DNA from: Azospirillum cavernae
GTDB taxonomy: Bacteria; Pseudomonadota; Alphaproteobacteria; Azospirillales; Azospirillaceae
Assembly: GCF_003590795.1 (NCBI RefSeq)
Contig: NZ_QYUL01000001.1
Location: 1,319,001 to 1,383,000 of the forward strand
Reading direction: 5' to 3'
DNA: 64,000 bases
The notes beneath the pieces were generated by a model. It did not search any database. It saw only the letters and a list, made by a program, of their open reading frames with translations, and had not been told where the DNA came from. Position 1 is the stretch's first letter. Every line of letters starts with the position of its first letter. Positions 27,699-36,537 of the stretch are shown here, piece after piece. The translations under genes were made by a program, and so were the position numbers.

Positions 27699-28825
27699 CG
27701 TCGGTCGTTCAGAAGGCGCTTGTCACCGGTGGCGGGTTTTCCGGCATGTCGGCGGTCATCGAACTGCGCAAGCGGGGCGTGTCGGTCGATCTGGTCGAGA
27801 TCGACGCGGGATGGCGCTCCTACGGCGCTGGCATCAGCGTCGGCGGGGCCACCCTGCGCGCCTTCCGCCAGCTTGGCGTTCTCGACCGCTTCCTGGAGGA
27901 AGGGGCCGCCAGCGACGGGGTGGACGCCTGCGCCCCCGACGGCGCCCATCTGGCCACCCTTCCCACCCCGCGCGTGGCCGGTCCCGAGGTTCCGGGCGGC
28001 GGCGCCATCATGCGCCCGGTCCTGGCCCGCATCCTGGCCGACGCCACCCGCGCGTCGGGCGCGTCGGTGCGGCTGGGGTGCAGCTTCGCGTCGATCAACC
28101 AGGACGCCGACGGCGTGACGGTCGCCTTCACCGATGGAACGACGGGCCGCTACGATCTGGTGATCGGGGCCGATGGCCTGTATTCCAAGGTCCGCGCAAC
28201 GGTGTTCCCCGACGCCCCGGCCCCCGCCTACAGCGGCCAAGGGGTGTGGCGCGCCGTTCTGCCGCGCCCGGCGGAGGTGGAGCGCTGCGTCATGTGGGTT
28301 GGCCCGCAGATCAAGGTCGGCGTCAACCCGGTGTCGCGCGAGGCGATGTATCTGTTCGTCACCGAAAACCGCGCCGACAACAGCTTCATCGAACCGGACC
28401 GCTTCCTGCCGCTGCTCGACGGGCTGCTGGCCCCGTTTCCGGCCCCGCTGGTGCAGTGGATGCGCGGCCAACTGACGGCGGACTCCCACATCGTCTACCG
28501 CCCGTTGGAAGGCCTGCTGGTGTCGCAGCCCTGGCACCGTGGGCGGGTGGCGCTGATCGGCGACGCCGTGCACGCCACCACGCCGCATCTCGCCTCCGGG
28601 GCCTGCATCGGCATCGAGGACGCCCTGGTGCTGGCCGAGGAGTTGGAACGCGCCGACGCCCTCGCGGGCGGGCTGGAGGCGTTCCAGGCCCGCCGTTGGG
28701 AACGCTGCCGCATGGTGGTCGAAAACTCCCGCCGCCTGGGCGAGATCGAGATCGCCGGGGGCGACAAGGCCGAGCACGCCGCCATCATGCGCGCGTCGAT
28801 GATGGCGCTGGCGCAGCCGATCTGA
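27695..28825 (+). CDS. FAD-dependent aromatic monooxygenase
   Basis: This is a class A flavoprotein hydroxylase of 376 residues. It has the FAD ADP-binding turn GGGFSG at residues 12-17, the substrate/NAD region D-L-V-I-G-A-D-G-L-Y, and the second FAD motif LIGDAVHATTPHLASGAC. It is related to the HpxO/3-hydroxybenzoate 6-hydroxylase group and would use NAD(P)H and O2 to hydroxylate a phenolic ring ready for extradiol cleavage. The position right after the dioxygenase and ferredoxin genes makes it the likely first enzyme, similar to FdeE, which hydroxylates the naringenin A ring. Coupled by ATGA to the ferredoxin. Confidence 0.87.
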   Translation: MTSVVQKALVTGGGFSGMSAVIELRKRGVSVDLVEIDAGWRSYGAGISVGGATLRAFRQLGVLDRFLEEGAASDGVDACAPDGAHLATLPTPRVAGPEVPGGGAIMRPVLARILADATRASGASVRLGCSFASINQDADGVTVAFTDGTTGRYDLVIGADGLYSKVRATVFPDAPAPAYSGQGVWRAVLPRPAEVERCVMWVGPQIKVGVNPVSREAMYLFVTENRADNSFIEPDRFLPLLDGLLAPFPAPLVQWMRGQLTADSHIVYRPLEGLLVSQPWHRGRVALIGDAVHATTPHLASGACIGIEDALVLAEELERADALAGGLEAFQARRWERCRMVVENSRRLGEIEIAGGDKAEHAAIMRASMMALAQPI

Positions 28826-28915
28826 TCCGAACCACGCCTATCCCCGCCCAATCCCCGCCAGCCTGATCCCCACAGGTCTGATCCAGCGGGGGCCAACCCA
28901 GCGGACACCCCCCTG

Positions 28916-29956
28916 ATGACGACGACCCGTTCGTCCGCCGCCAACCCCTTGTCGGGATGGCGGGTGGATCCTGACGCCCTGAGTTACGTCGGTGTCGGCC
29001 TGCGCCGCCCGGAATGCATCCTCGCCGAACCCGACGGGTCGCTGTGGACGGCGGACGCGCGCGGCGTCGTCCATCTGCGGCCCGACGGGACCCAGCGCCT
29101 GATCGAAGGCCGCCCGGCGACCGCCGACGCCAGCACGGGCGCGGCGGACTCGCTGATCCTGGGCGGCTCCCTGCCGAACGGGCTGGCCTTCGACCGCAAC
29201 GGCGATCTGCTGATCGCCAATTTCGGCACCGACCTGATCGAACGGATGACGCGCGACGGCGCGCTGTCCACCCTGTGCGACCGCATCGACGGCCAGCCGC
29301 TGGGCAAGACGAACTTCGTGCTGACCGACCGCCGTGGCCGGATCTGGTTCACCGTGACGACCCGGCAAATCCCCTGGACCCGCTCGATCAACGAGCGCAC
29401 GGCGGACGGCTACATCGGCCTGATCGACGAGCGGGGCGCGCGCATCGTCGCCGACGGTTTTTGCGGCACCAACGAAATCCATTTCGACGCCGAAGAAGAG
29501 TGGCTCTACGTCGCCGAAACCAACGCCCGCCGCATCTCGCGCCTGCGCGTCGGGGCCGACGGCACGCTGACCGACCGCGAGGTGTACGGCCCCAGCGATC
29601 TGGGCGGCTTCCCCGACGGCTTCGCGCTCGACGCCGTCGGCAACCTGTGGATCACCCTGATCCTGACCGAACGGCTGATCGCCCTGACCCCGACGGGCGA
29701 GGTTCTGACCCTGCTCGACGATGGCAAGCCGGACGCGCTGGCCGCCTATGAGGCCGCCTATGACCAAGGAACGGTCACGCCCGCCCTGCTGGGGGCCTGC
29801 GCCGGAACCATCGCCCCGCTGATGGCCAGCGTCACCTTTGCCGGGCCGGATCTGCGCACCGTCTGCCTGGGCAGCCTGGGCGGCGACCGCCTGCCGGTCT
29901 TCCGCTCCCCCGTTCCTGGCCTGCCGCCCACCCATTGGCCCACCCGCGCGCCCTAG
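28916..29956 (+). CDS. SMP-30/gluconolactonase family protein
   Basis: The 346-residue predicted six-bladed beta-propeller lactonase shows repeated blade motifs such as PNGLAFDRNGDLLIANFGTD, GLIDERGARIVADGF, NEIHFDAEEEWLYVAETNARRI and PDGFALDAVGNLWITL. The Asn/Asp residues of the metal site in this family are present (CGTNEIHF and GGFPDGFALD). It would hydrolyse a lactone formed after ring cleavage, or a lactone substrate. There is no signal peptide, so it is cytoplasmic. No good ribosome site is visible before the ATG; 90 bases separate it from the monooxygenase. Confidence 0.8.
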   Translation: MTTTRSSAANPLSGWRVDPDALSYVGVGLRRPECILAEPDGSLWTADARGVVHLRPDGTQRLIEGRPATADASTGAADSLILGGSLPNGLAFDRNGDLLIANFGTDLIERMTRDGALSTLCDRIDGQPLGKTNFVLTDRRGRIWFTVTTRQIPWTRSINERTADGYIGLIDERGARIVADGFCGTNEIHFDAEEEWLYVAETNARRISRLRVGADGTLTDREVYGPSDLGGFPDGFALDAVGNLWITLILTERLIALTPTGEVLTLLDDGKPDALAAYEAAYDQGTVTPALLGACAGTIAPLMASVTFAGPDLRTVCLGSLGGDRLPVFRSPVPGLPPTHWPTRAP

Positions 29957-29968
29957 GAGTTCCCGTTC

Positions 29969-30772
29969 ATGCTGCTCACCGCGAAACGTCGGCTGGTCGA
30001 TCTGTCGATCTATCTGGAAAACGACGTGCTGTCGGATCCGCCGCCGCTGGCCCCGAAAATCACCTATCAACAACACGCCGACACGGTGCCGGAGTTTCTC
30101 CAGATGCTGCCCGGCGTGAAGGCGGAGGATTTCCCCGACGGCGAGGCGGCGGCGGCGGAATGGGTGACGCTGACCACCCACAACGGCACCCATCTGGACG
30201 CGCCCTGGCATTTCCATTCGACCATGGACGCCAAGCTGGGCGAGCGGAAAAAGTCGATCACCATCGACGAGGTGCCGCTGGATTGGTGTTTCCAACCCGG
30301 CGTGAAGCTGGATTTCCGGCATTTCCCCGACGGCTACGTCGCCACCGCCGCCGATGTGGAGCAGGAGTTGGACCGGATCGGCCACACGCTGCAACCGCTC
30401 GACATCGTGCTGGTCAACACCCGCGCCGGATCCCGCTACGGGAACAACGATTATGTGGGGGCTGGCTGCGGCATGGGGTACGAGGCGACGATGTTCCTGC
30501 TGGAGCGCGGCGTTCGCCTGACCGGAACCGACGCCTGGAGCTGGGACGCCCCCTTCTCCTACACCGCGAAGAAGATCGCGGAGACCGGCGACACCGCGCT
30601 GATCTGGGAAGGGCACAAGGCCGGGCGCGACATCGGCTATTGCCACCTGGAAAAGCTGCACAACCTCGAAGCGCTGCCGGGCGACGGCTTCCTGGTCAGT
30701 TGCTTCCCCCACAAGATTCGCGGCGCGTCCGCCGGTTGGACCCGCGCCGTCGCGATTTTCGAAGAGGTCTGA
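29969..30772 (+). CDS. Cyclase/kynurenine-formamidase-like metal hydrolase
   Basis: The 267-residue protein belongs to the Cyclase family (Pfam PF04199). It contains the zinc/manganese motif H-N-G-T-H-L-D-A-P-W-H, placing ligands at His71, His75, Asp77 and His81. A second conserved area is YVGAGCGMGYEATMFLLERGV with the downstream DAWSWDAPF. Members hydrolyse amides, esters or lactones, including ring-opening steps. It lies 12 bases after the lactonase gene with a TAGGAG site and ends 4 bases before the FAH gene. Likely a middle step in breaking down the cleaved ring. Exact substrate unknown. Confidence 0.82.
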   Translation: MLLTAKRRLVDLSIYLENDVLSDPPPLAPKITYQQHADTVPEFLQMLPGVKAEDFPDGEAAAAEWVTLTTHNGTHLDAPWHFHSTMDAKLGERKKSITIDEVPLDWCFQPGVKLDFRHFPDGYVATAADVEQELDRIGHTLQPLDIVLVNTRAGSRYGNNDYVGAGCGMGYEATMFLLERGVRLTGTDAWSWDAPFSYTAKKIAETGDTALIWEGHKAGRDIGYCHLEKLHNLEALPGDGFLVSCFPHKIRGASAGWTRAVAIFEEV

Positions 30773-30776
30773 TCCC

Positions 30777-31778
30777 ATGAAGCTCGCCACGCTGAAAAAC
30801 GGCGCGCCCGATGGCCGTCTGGTCGTCGTGTCGCGCGATCTCAGCCGCGCCGTGGACGCGGCGGTCATCGCGCCGACCCTGCGCGCCGCGCTCGACCATT
30901 GGGAGCGCTGCGAACAGGATCTGCGCGCCCTAGCCCACCGGCTGGAGGAGGGAACCGCCCCTGGCGCCTTTCCCTTCGATCCGGCGCAGGCGATGGCCCC
31001 CTTGCCGCGCTCCGGCCAGTTCGTGGACGCGTCGGCCTTCCTCAACCACGGCGCCATCATGGAGCGGGCCTACAACCTGACGGTCAAGAAGCAGGAGGGC
31101 GTTCCGATCCTGATCCAGCGCCAGAGCGACGATTTTCGCGGCCCCTGCGACGATTACCCGATGCTGAACGAGGAGGAGCAGGGCGATTTCGAAGGGGAGT
31201 TCGCCGTCATCGTCGGCGATCTGCCGATGGGCAGTTCCCCAGCGGCGGCGGAGCGGGCCATCCGGCTCGTCACGCTGTTCAACGACATGAGCATGCGCCG
31301 CCACCTGTTCGCCGAATTGCAGCTTGGCTTCGGCTTCATCAAGGCCAAACCGGCCACAGTCTTCGCGCCGGTGGCGGTGACGCCGGACGAGTTGGGCGAC
31401 GCCTGGGTCGATGGCCGCCTCGCGCTGGATCTGCGCATCCACCGCAACGGCGACTGGTTCGGCAACCCCAACGGTCGCGAGATGGATTGGAGTTTTGGCG
31501 AGCTTCTGGCCCACCTCGCCCACAACCGCGATCTGCGCAGTGGCGCGATCCTGGGGTCGGGAACCGTGTCCAACCGCGACGCCGCGACGGTGGGGTCCGC
31601 CTGTCTGGCCGAACGGCGGGCGCTGGAGGTCATCGCCACGGGCGCGGCGACCACCCCGCCGCTGCGCTTCGGCGACCGGCTGCGGTTCGAGGTGTTGGAC
31701 GCGGCGGGCCACTCGCTGTTCGGGGCCATCGACCACGCCATCGTCCCGGCGGCCACCCCGTCCACCGATCCCGCCTGA
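30777..31778 (+). CDS. Fumarylacetoacetate hydrolase (FAH) family protein
   Basis: The 333-residue FAH-fold hydrolase has the metal-binding acidic residues in DFEGEFAVIVGD and the downstream FNDMSMR. The C-terminal SGTVSNRDAATVGSACLAER segment is typical of the larger FAH2 group. Enzymes of this family hydrolyse C-C bonds of acylpyruvates or decarboxylate/hydrate meta-cleavage products, consistent with the extradiol dioxygenase upstream. The start codon is 4 bases after the cyclase stop, so the two are probably coupled. Confidence 0.85.
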   Translation: MKLATLKNGAPDGRLVVVSRDLSRAVDAAVIAPTLRAALDHWERCEQDLRALAHRLEEGTAPGAFPFDPAQAMAPLPRSGQFVDASAFLNHGAIMERAYNLTVKKQEGVPILIQRQSDDFRGPCDDYPMLNEEEQGDFEGEFAVIVGDLPMGSSPAAAERAIRLVTLFNDMSMRRHLFAELQLGFGFIKAKPATVFAPVAVTPDELGDAWVDGRLALDLRIHRNGDWFGNPNGREMDWSFGELLAHLAHNRDLRSGAILGSGTVSNRDAATVGSACLAERRALEVIATGAATTPPLRFGDRLRFEVLDAAGHSLFGAIDHAIVPAATPSTDPA

Positions 31779-31824
31779 CGCCCCCCGCGACGTGACGTCC
31801 GATGCCTCAAACCATGGTGAAATG

Positions 31825-32883
31825 ATGCGACGGTGCAATGGAGCGGCGAGGATCGCCTTGGCGGGCGCGCTCGCCCTGGGTGGTTTCGCCTTCGCGGACG
31901 CGGCGCGCGCCGCGCCGGTGGCCGAACCGCTGGACCGCCCCGCCACGCTGGTCCGCCAACCCGAACGCGCCGCCTTCCAGGCCGTCGCCGCTGCGGGCGG
32001 GCGTCTGGTCGCGGTGGGCGAACGGGGCGTGATCGCCCTGTCCGACGACAAGGGCGCGAGTTGGCGTCAGGCCAAGGTTCCCGTCAGCGTCGCCCTGACC
32101 GCCGTGGCCTTCCCCACCCCGACACTGGGCTGGGCGGTTGGGCATTACGGCGTCGTGCTGCACAGCCGCGACGGCGGGGAAAGCTGGGTCAAACAGCTCG
32201 ACGGCGTTGCGGCGGCCCGCATCGTCGCCGACAGCCTTCCGAAAGACGGTTCCTCCCACCGCATCGGACAACTGGTCGAGGAGGGGCCGGACAAGCCCTT
32301 CCTCGACCTCTTCTTCCCGACGGCGGAGACCGGCTTCATCGTCGGGGCGTTCGGCTTGGCGCTGCGCACCGACGACGGCGGCAAAAGCTGGTCGTCCCTG
32401 ACGCTCGACCTGCCCAACCCGGACGGGCTGCACCTTTACGCCATCCGCGCCGGGGCCGACGCGCTCTACATCGCCGGGGAACAGGGGTTGTTGCTTCGGT
32501 CGGACGATGGTGGGCGCGGCTTCAACCGCCTGTCCACCCCCTATCGCGGCAGTTGGTTCACGGCGGTGGTGGACGTGTCCGGCGCCCTCGTGCTGGGCGG
32601 GCTGCGCGGCAACGCCTTCCGCTCCACCGACCGGGGGGAAAGCTGGCAACCGATCGACCTGCCCGCCCCGGTGTCGGTGACGGCGGCGAGCGGCGCGTCC
32701 GGTCGCCTGCTGCTGGCCAACCAGGCCGGGCAGATTCTGACGGCGCGCCCGGACGGCGGATCCATCGCTCCCCTGCCCACGCCGCCGCTGCCGACGCCGA
32801 CGGGTCTGCTGGACAGCGGCGACGGCGGGCTGGTCGTCGCCACCCTGCGCGGTCTGTGGCGCGTGCCCCAGCCTAACCGCTGA
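31825..32883 (+). CDS. YCF48/BNR-repeat exported protein
   Basis: The 352-residue protein has a signal peptide ending ARAAP and repeated YCF48-type blades. Each contains a G-E-R-G or S-D-D-K-G-A-S-W-like turn (LSDDKGASWRQ, SRDGGESWVKQ, TDDGGKSWSS, SDDGGRGFNR, STDRGESWQP). It is predicted to be a periplasmic beta-propeller. YCF48-like genes are regularly located beside RND/MMPL, DUF1302 and DUF1329 genes, so it probably supports assembly or operation of the envelope transporter encoded next. MM doublet at the start; ATG 31822 is equally possible. Confidence 0.8.
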   Translation: MRRCNGAARIALAGALALGGFAFADAARAAPVAEPLDRPATLVRQPERAAFQAVAAAGGRLVAVGERGVIALSDDKGASWRQAKVPVSVALTAVAFPTPTLGWAVGHYGVVLHSRDGGESWVKQLDGVAAARIVADSLPKDGSSHRIGQLVEEGPDKPFLDLFFPTAETGFIVGAFGLALRTDDGGKSWSSLTLDLPNPDGLHLYAIRAGADALYIAGEQGLLLRSDDGGRGFNRLSTPYRGSWFTAVVDVSGALVLGGLRGNAFRSTDRGESWQPIDLPAPVSVTAASGASGRLLLANQAGQILTARPDGGSIAPLPTPPLPTPTGLLDSGDGGLVVATLRGLWRVPQPNR

Positions 32884-32956
32884 GTCTGGCCGCTGAGACC
32901 GACCGCTGACCGGCGCGCCCGCCACCCCCTGAATCCTCCGACAGTCTGGAACCATC

Positions 32957-35413
32957 ATGGCCGTTTCCCCCACCGTCGACCCAGCCGAGACACCGGACCT
33001 TGCGGCCTTCGATCCGCAATCCGGGTCTCGCGTCGAACGGGTCCTGTTCAACAACCGCCTGATCGTCGTGTGCCTGTGCGTGGTGATGACGCTGATTCTG
33101 GGGTGGCAGGCGTCCGCCTTGCGCTTGAACGCCAGCTTTGAAAAGACGATCCCCCGGCAGCACCCCTTCATCGCCGCCTACATGGAGCACCAGCAGGATT
33201 TGCGCGGGTTGGGCAACGCCGTGCGCATCGTCGTGTCCAACGGCGGGCGGTCGATCTACGAGGCGGCCTATCTCGACACGCTGCGCCAGATCAACGACGC
33301 CGTGTTCCTGACCCCCGGCGTGGACCGCAGCTCCATGAAATCGCTGTGGACGCCCAACACCCGCTGGATCGGGGTGACGGAAGACGGCATGGACGGCGGG
33401 CCGGTCATCCCCGACGGCTATGACGGTTCTCCCGCCAGCCTGGGGCAGTTGCGGGTCAATGTGGCGCGGTCGGGCGAGATCGGCCAGATCGTGGCGTTGG
33501 ACGGCACGTCGAGCGCCCTTTATGTGCCGTTGTTGAGCGCGCTGCCCGACGGCGCGCCCTTTGACTACGCCGCCTTTTCCCAAAAGCTGGAGGAGATCCG
33601 CCAGCGCTTCGAACGGCCGGGGCTGACGCTGCACGTCACCGGCTTCGCCAAGATCGTCGGCGACCTGATCGACGGCCTGCGCGAGGTGCTGCTGTTCCTG
33701 GCCGTCGCCATCGTCATCACCACGGTCTGCGTGCTGTGGTTCACCCGCTGCGTCCGCTCCACCGCGCTGGTGGTGGTCAGCTCGATGACGGCGGTGGTGT
33801 GGCAGCTTGGCCTGCTGCCGACGCTGGGCATGGCGCTGGATCCCTATTCGATCCTGGTTCCGTTCCTGGTCTTCGCCATCGGCATGAGCCACGGCGCGCA
33901 GAAGATGAACGGCATCATGCAGGACATCGGGCGGGGCGCGCACAAATACATCGCCGCCCGCCTGACCTTCCGCCGCCTGTTCCTGGCCGGTCTGACCGCG
34001 CTGCTGGCCGACGCGGTCGGCTTCGCCGTGCTGCTGGTGATCGACATCCAGGTGATCCGCGAGCTGGCCATCGCCGCCAGCCTGGGTGTGGCGGTGCTGA
34101 TCTTCACCAACCTCATCCTGCTGCCGATCCTGCTGTCCTACACCGGGGTCAGCGCGGCGGCGGCGGCGCGCAGCCTGAAGACCGACAACGCCCGCCAGAC
34201 CACCGGCGTCAAGCATCCGGTCTGGGCCTTCCTCGACCGTTTCACCCGGCGCGATGGCGCCGTGGCGGCGGTGCTGGGCGGGGCGGCGCTGGCCGTCGTC
34301 GGGCTGTGGGGGGCTGAAGGGTTGAAGATCGGCGATCTCGACCCCGGCGCGCCGGAACTGCGCCCGGACTCCCGCTACAACCGCGACGTCGCCTACATCA
34401 ACGCCCATTACGGGGCCAGCAGCGACGTGTTCGCGGTGATGGTGGAAACCAAGGGAGAGGGAAGCTGCGCCCGTTACGAGGCGCTGCGCCGCCTGGACGC
34501 CCTGGAATGGGAGTTGCGGCAACTGGAGGGGGTGGAGACCACCAACTCCCTGGCGCAGTTGAACCGCGACGTGCTGTCGGGCCTGAACGAAGCCAACCCA
34601 AAATGGGTGGAGTTGATCAAGAACCAGGCGATGCTGAATTTCGTGACGGCGGGCGCGCCGCGCGGCCTGTACAACGAAGCTTGCACGCTGCTGACCCTGT
34701 TCGTCTATCTCAAGGATCACAAGGCTGACACGCTGGACCGCGTCGTCGCCCGCGTCGAACGCTTCGCCGCCGACAACGACACGGCGGACATCCGTTTCCG
34801 TCTGGCGGCGGGCAGCGCCGGGATCGAGGCCGCCACCAACATCGTGGTCAAGCAGGCGTGGCGGCAGATGCTGTACCTCGTCTATGGCGCGGTGATGCTG
34901 CTGAGCTTCGTCACCTTCCGCTCCTGGCGGGCGGTGCTGGTGGCGGTGCTGCCGCTGATGCTGACCTCCGTCCTGGCCGAAGCGCTGATGGTGTGGCTGG
35001 GCATGGGGGTGAAGGTCGCCACGCTGCCGGTCATCGCGTTGGGCGTGGGCATCGGCGTCGATTACGCGCTGTACATCCTGTCGGTGACGCTGGCGATGAT
35101 GCGGGCCGGGATGGGGCTGTCCGAAGCCTATTACCGGGCGCTGATCTTCACCGGCAAGGTGGTGATCCTGACCGGCGTCACCCTGGCCGCCGCCGTCGCC
35201 ACCTGGGCCTTTTCCGACATCAAGTTCCAGGCCGACATGGGGATCCTGCTGGCCTTCATGTTCCTGTGGAACATGGTCGGCGCGCTCGTCCTGCTGCCCG
35301 CCCTGGCCTATCTGCTGCTGCCCGGCGGCAAGCCAGTGCGCCACGCCGAGGGTCACGCGCCATCGTCGCCTCCCTCGTCGCCGCCCGCCGCCTCCGCCCT
35401 GTCGACGCCGTAA
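32957..35413 (+). CDS. RND/MMPL family transporter
   Basis: The 818-residue membrane protein has the RND two-half layout: TM1 near residues 35-53, a large periplasmic loop, then a group of five helices at about 235-400. After a repeat of the loop, a second group of helices ends near residue 795. Segments FAIGMSHGAQKMNG and ALGVGIGVDYALYIL are the paired helix-4-like regions of MMPL proteins. These act as proton-driven movers of hydrophobic molecules. Together with the DUF1302, DUF1329 and YCF48-like proteins it forms a quartet repeatedly seen with degradation of steroids, terpenes and other hydrophobic compounds. Direction of transport cannot be read from sequence. Confidence 0.88.
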   Translation: MAVSPTVDPAETPDLAAFDPQSGSRVERVLFNNRLIVVCLCVVMTLILGWQASALRLNASFEKTIPRQHPFIAAYMEHQQDLRGLGNAVRIVVSNGGRSIYEAAYLDTLRQINDAVFLTPGVDRSSMKSLWTPNTRWIGVTEDGMDGGPVIPDGYDGSPASLGQLRVNVARSGEIGQIVALDGTSSALYVPLLSALPDGAPFDYAAFSQKLEEIRQRFERPGLTLHVTGFAKIVGDLIDGLREVLLFLAVAIVITTVCVLWFTRCVRSTALVVVSSMTAVVWQLGLLPTLGMALDPYSILVPFLVFAIGMSHGAQKMNGIMQDIGRGAHKYIAARLTFRRLFLAGLTALLADAVGFAVLLVIDIQVIRELAIAASLGVAVLIFTNLILLPILLSYTGVSAAAAARSLKTDNARQTTGVKHPVWAFLDRFTRRDGAVAAVLGGAALAVVGLWGAEGLKIGDLDPGAPELRPDSRYNRDVAYINAHYGASSDVFAVMVETKGEGSCARYEALRRLDALEWELRQLEGVETTNSLAQLNRDVLSGLNEANPKWVELIKNQAMLNFVTAGAPRGLYNEACTLLTLFVYLKDHKADTLDRVVARVERFAADNDTADIRFRLAAGSAGIEAATNIVVKQAWRQMLYLVYGAVMLLSFVTFRSWRAVLVAVLPLMLTSVLAEALMVWLGMGVKVATLPVIALGVGIGVDYALYILSVTLAMMRAGMGLSEAYYRALIFTGKVVILTGVTLAAAVATWAFSDIKFQADMGILLAFMFLWNMVGALVLLPALAYLLLPGGKPVRHAEGHAPSSPPSSPPAASALSTP

Positions 35414-35460
35414 GCGGATCAGAAGCCAAAAAACACGCCACCACAGAAGGAAGCCGTTCC

Positions 35461-36537
35461 ATGGCCTATCTGATGAATTGCTGGTACGTCGCCGCCTGGA
35501 ATCACGAGGTGACAAACGAACGCCCGCTGGCGCGCACCCTGTTGGATCGTCCGGTCGTTCTGTTCCGCGACGCCACCGGAACCGCACAGGCGCTGTTCGA
35601 CCGCTGCCCGCACCGCTTCGCGCCGCTGTCGCTGGGCACGCTGGATGGCGACACCCTGCGCTGCGCCTATCACGGGCTTGAGTTCAACGGCGCCGGGGCC
35701 TGCACCCGCAACCCCCACGGCAACGGAACGATCCCCAAGGCGGCCAAGGTCGCGGCCTTTCCGGTGGTGGAACGGCACAGCCTGATCTGGATTTGGATGG
35801 GCGATCCGGCCAAGGCCGACCCGGCGGCGATCCCCGATTTCGCCTGCCTGGACCCGGACAGCCAGCATGTCGGCAAGCGGTATCTGCGGGTGAAGGCCAA
35901 CTACCTGTTGGAAACCGACAACATCATGGATCTGTCTCACATCCAGTTCCTGCACGCCAGCACGCTGGGGTCCAACGCGGTGGCGCAGGCCACCACCGAG
36001 GTGAAGGAGGACGGGAACACGGTGTGGTCGCTGCGCATGACCCACGGTGAAATCATGCCCGCCTTTCTCTATCAGGCGATGGGCATCGAGTCCGGCATCC
36101 CGGTGGACCGCTGGATTGATGTGCGGTGGAACGCCCCGGCCAACATGCTCCTTCTCGCCGGGGCGGTGCCGGGCGGCCGCCCACGCGGCGAGGGGCGCGA
36201 CACCCCGACCTGCCACCTGTTCACCCCGGAAACCGCCCGCACGACCCATTACTGGTTCAGCATCTCCTTCCCCAAGGCGATGGGTCCCTTTGGCGCGCAA
36301 TTGGCCGAGGAGCAGATCGAGGGCCTGAGCGTGCCCTTCCGCACCGAGGATCTGCCAATGCTGGAAGCCCAGCAAAACGCCATCGGCGACGCCGATTTCT
36401 GGTCGCTGAAGCCGATCCTGCTGGCGGGCGACGCGGCGGGGGTCCGCGCGCGCCGTGTTCTGGAACGCCTGATCGCCGCCGAACAGACGGCCCAAGACGC
36501 CATCGCCAAGGCCGTGCCGGAGGCCGCCGGAGCATGA
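35461..36537 (+). CDS. Rieske non-heme iron oxygenase, VanA-like
   Basis: This 358-residue oxygenase component has an N-terminal Rieske site (RCPHRFAPLSLG ... CAYHGLEF) and the mononuclear iron site in DNIMDLSHIQFLH, which supplies the bridging Asp and both His ligands. Start MAYLMNCWYVAAW is typical of vanillate O-demethylase-type enzymes. Such enzymes remove a methyl group from aryl methyl ethers, or hydroxylate, using electrons from a VanB-type reductase, which is the very next gene (start and stop overlap as ATGA). An AGAAGGA site precedes the ATG. The substrate need not be vanillate; a methoxylated phenolic from the cluster's substrate is more likely. Confidence 0.88.
   Translation: MAYLMNCWYVAAWNHEVTNERPLARTLLDRPVVLFRDATGTAQALFDRCPHRFAPLSLGTLDGDTLRCAYHGLEFNGAGACTRNPHGNGTIPKAAKVAAFPVVERHSLIWIWMGDPAKADPAAIPDFACLDPDSQHVGKRYLRVKANYLLETDNIMDLSHIQFLHASTLGSNAVAQATTEVKEDGNTVWSLRMTHGEIMPAFLYQAMGIESGIPVDRWIDVRWNAPANMLLLAGAVPGGRPRGEGRDTPTCHLFTPETARTTHYWFSISFPKAMGPFGAQLAEEQIEGLSVPFRTEDLPMLEAQQNAIGDADFWSLKPILLAGDAAGVRARRVLERLIAAEQTAQDAIAKAVPEAAGA

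Noticed and set aside
32873..35587. 904-codon antisense frame opposite the RND transporter
   Set aside because: A shadow frame rich in His/Gln/Asp/Arg, typical of the complement of GC-rich coding sequence.
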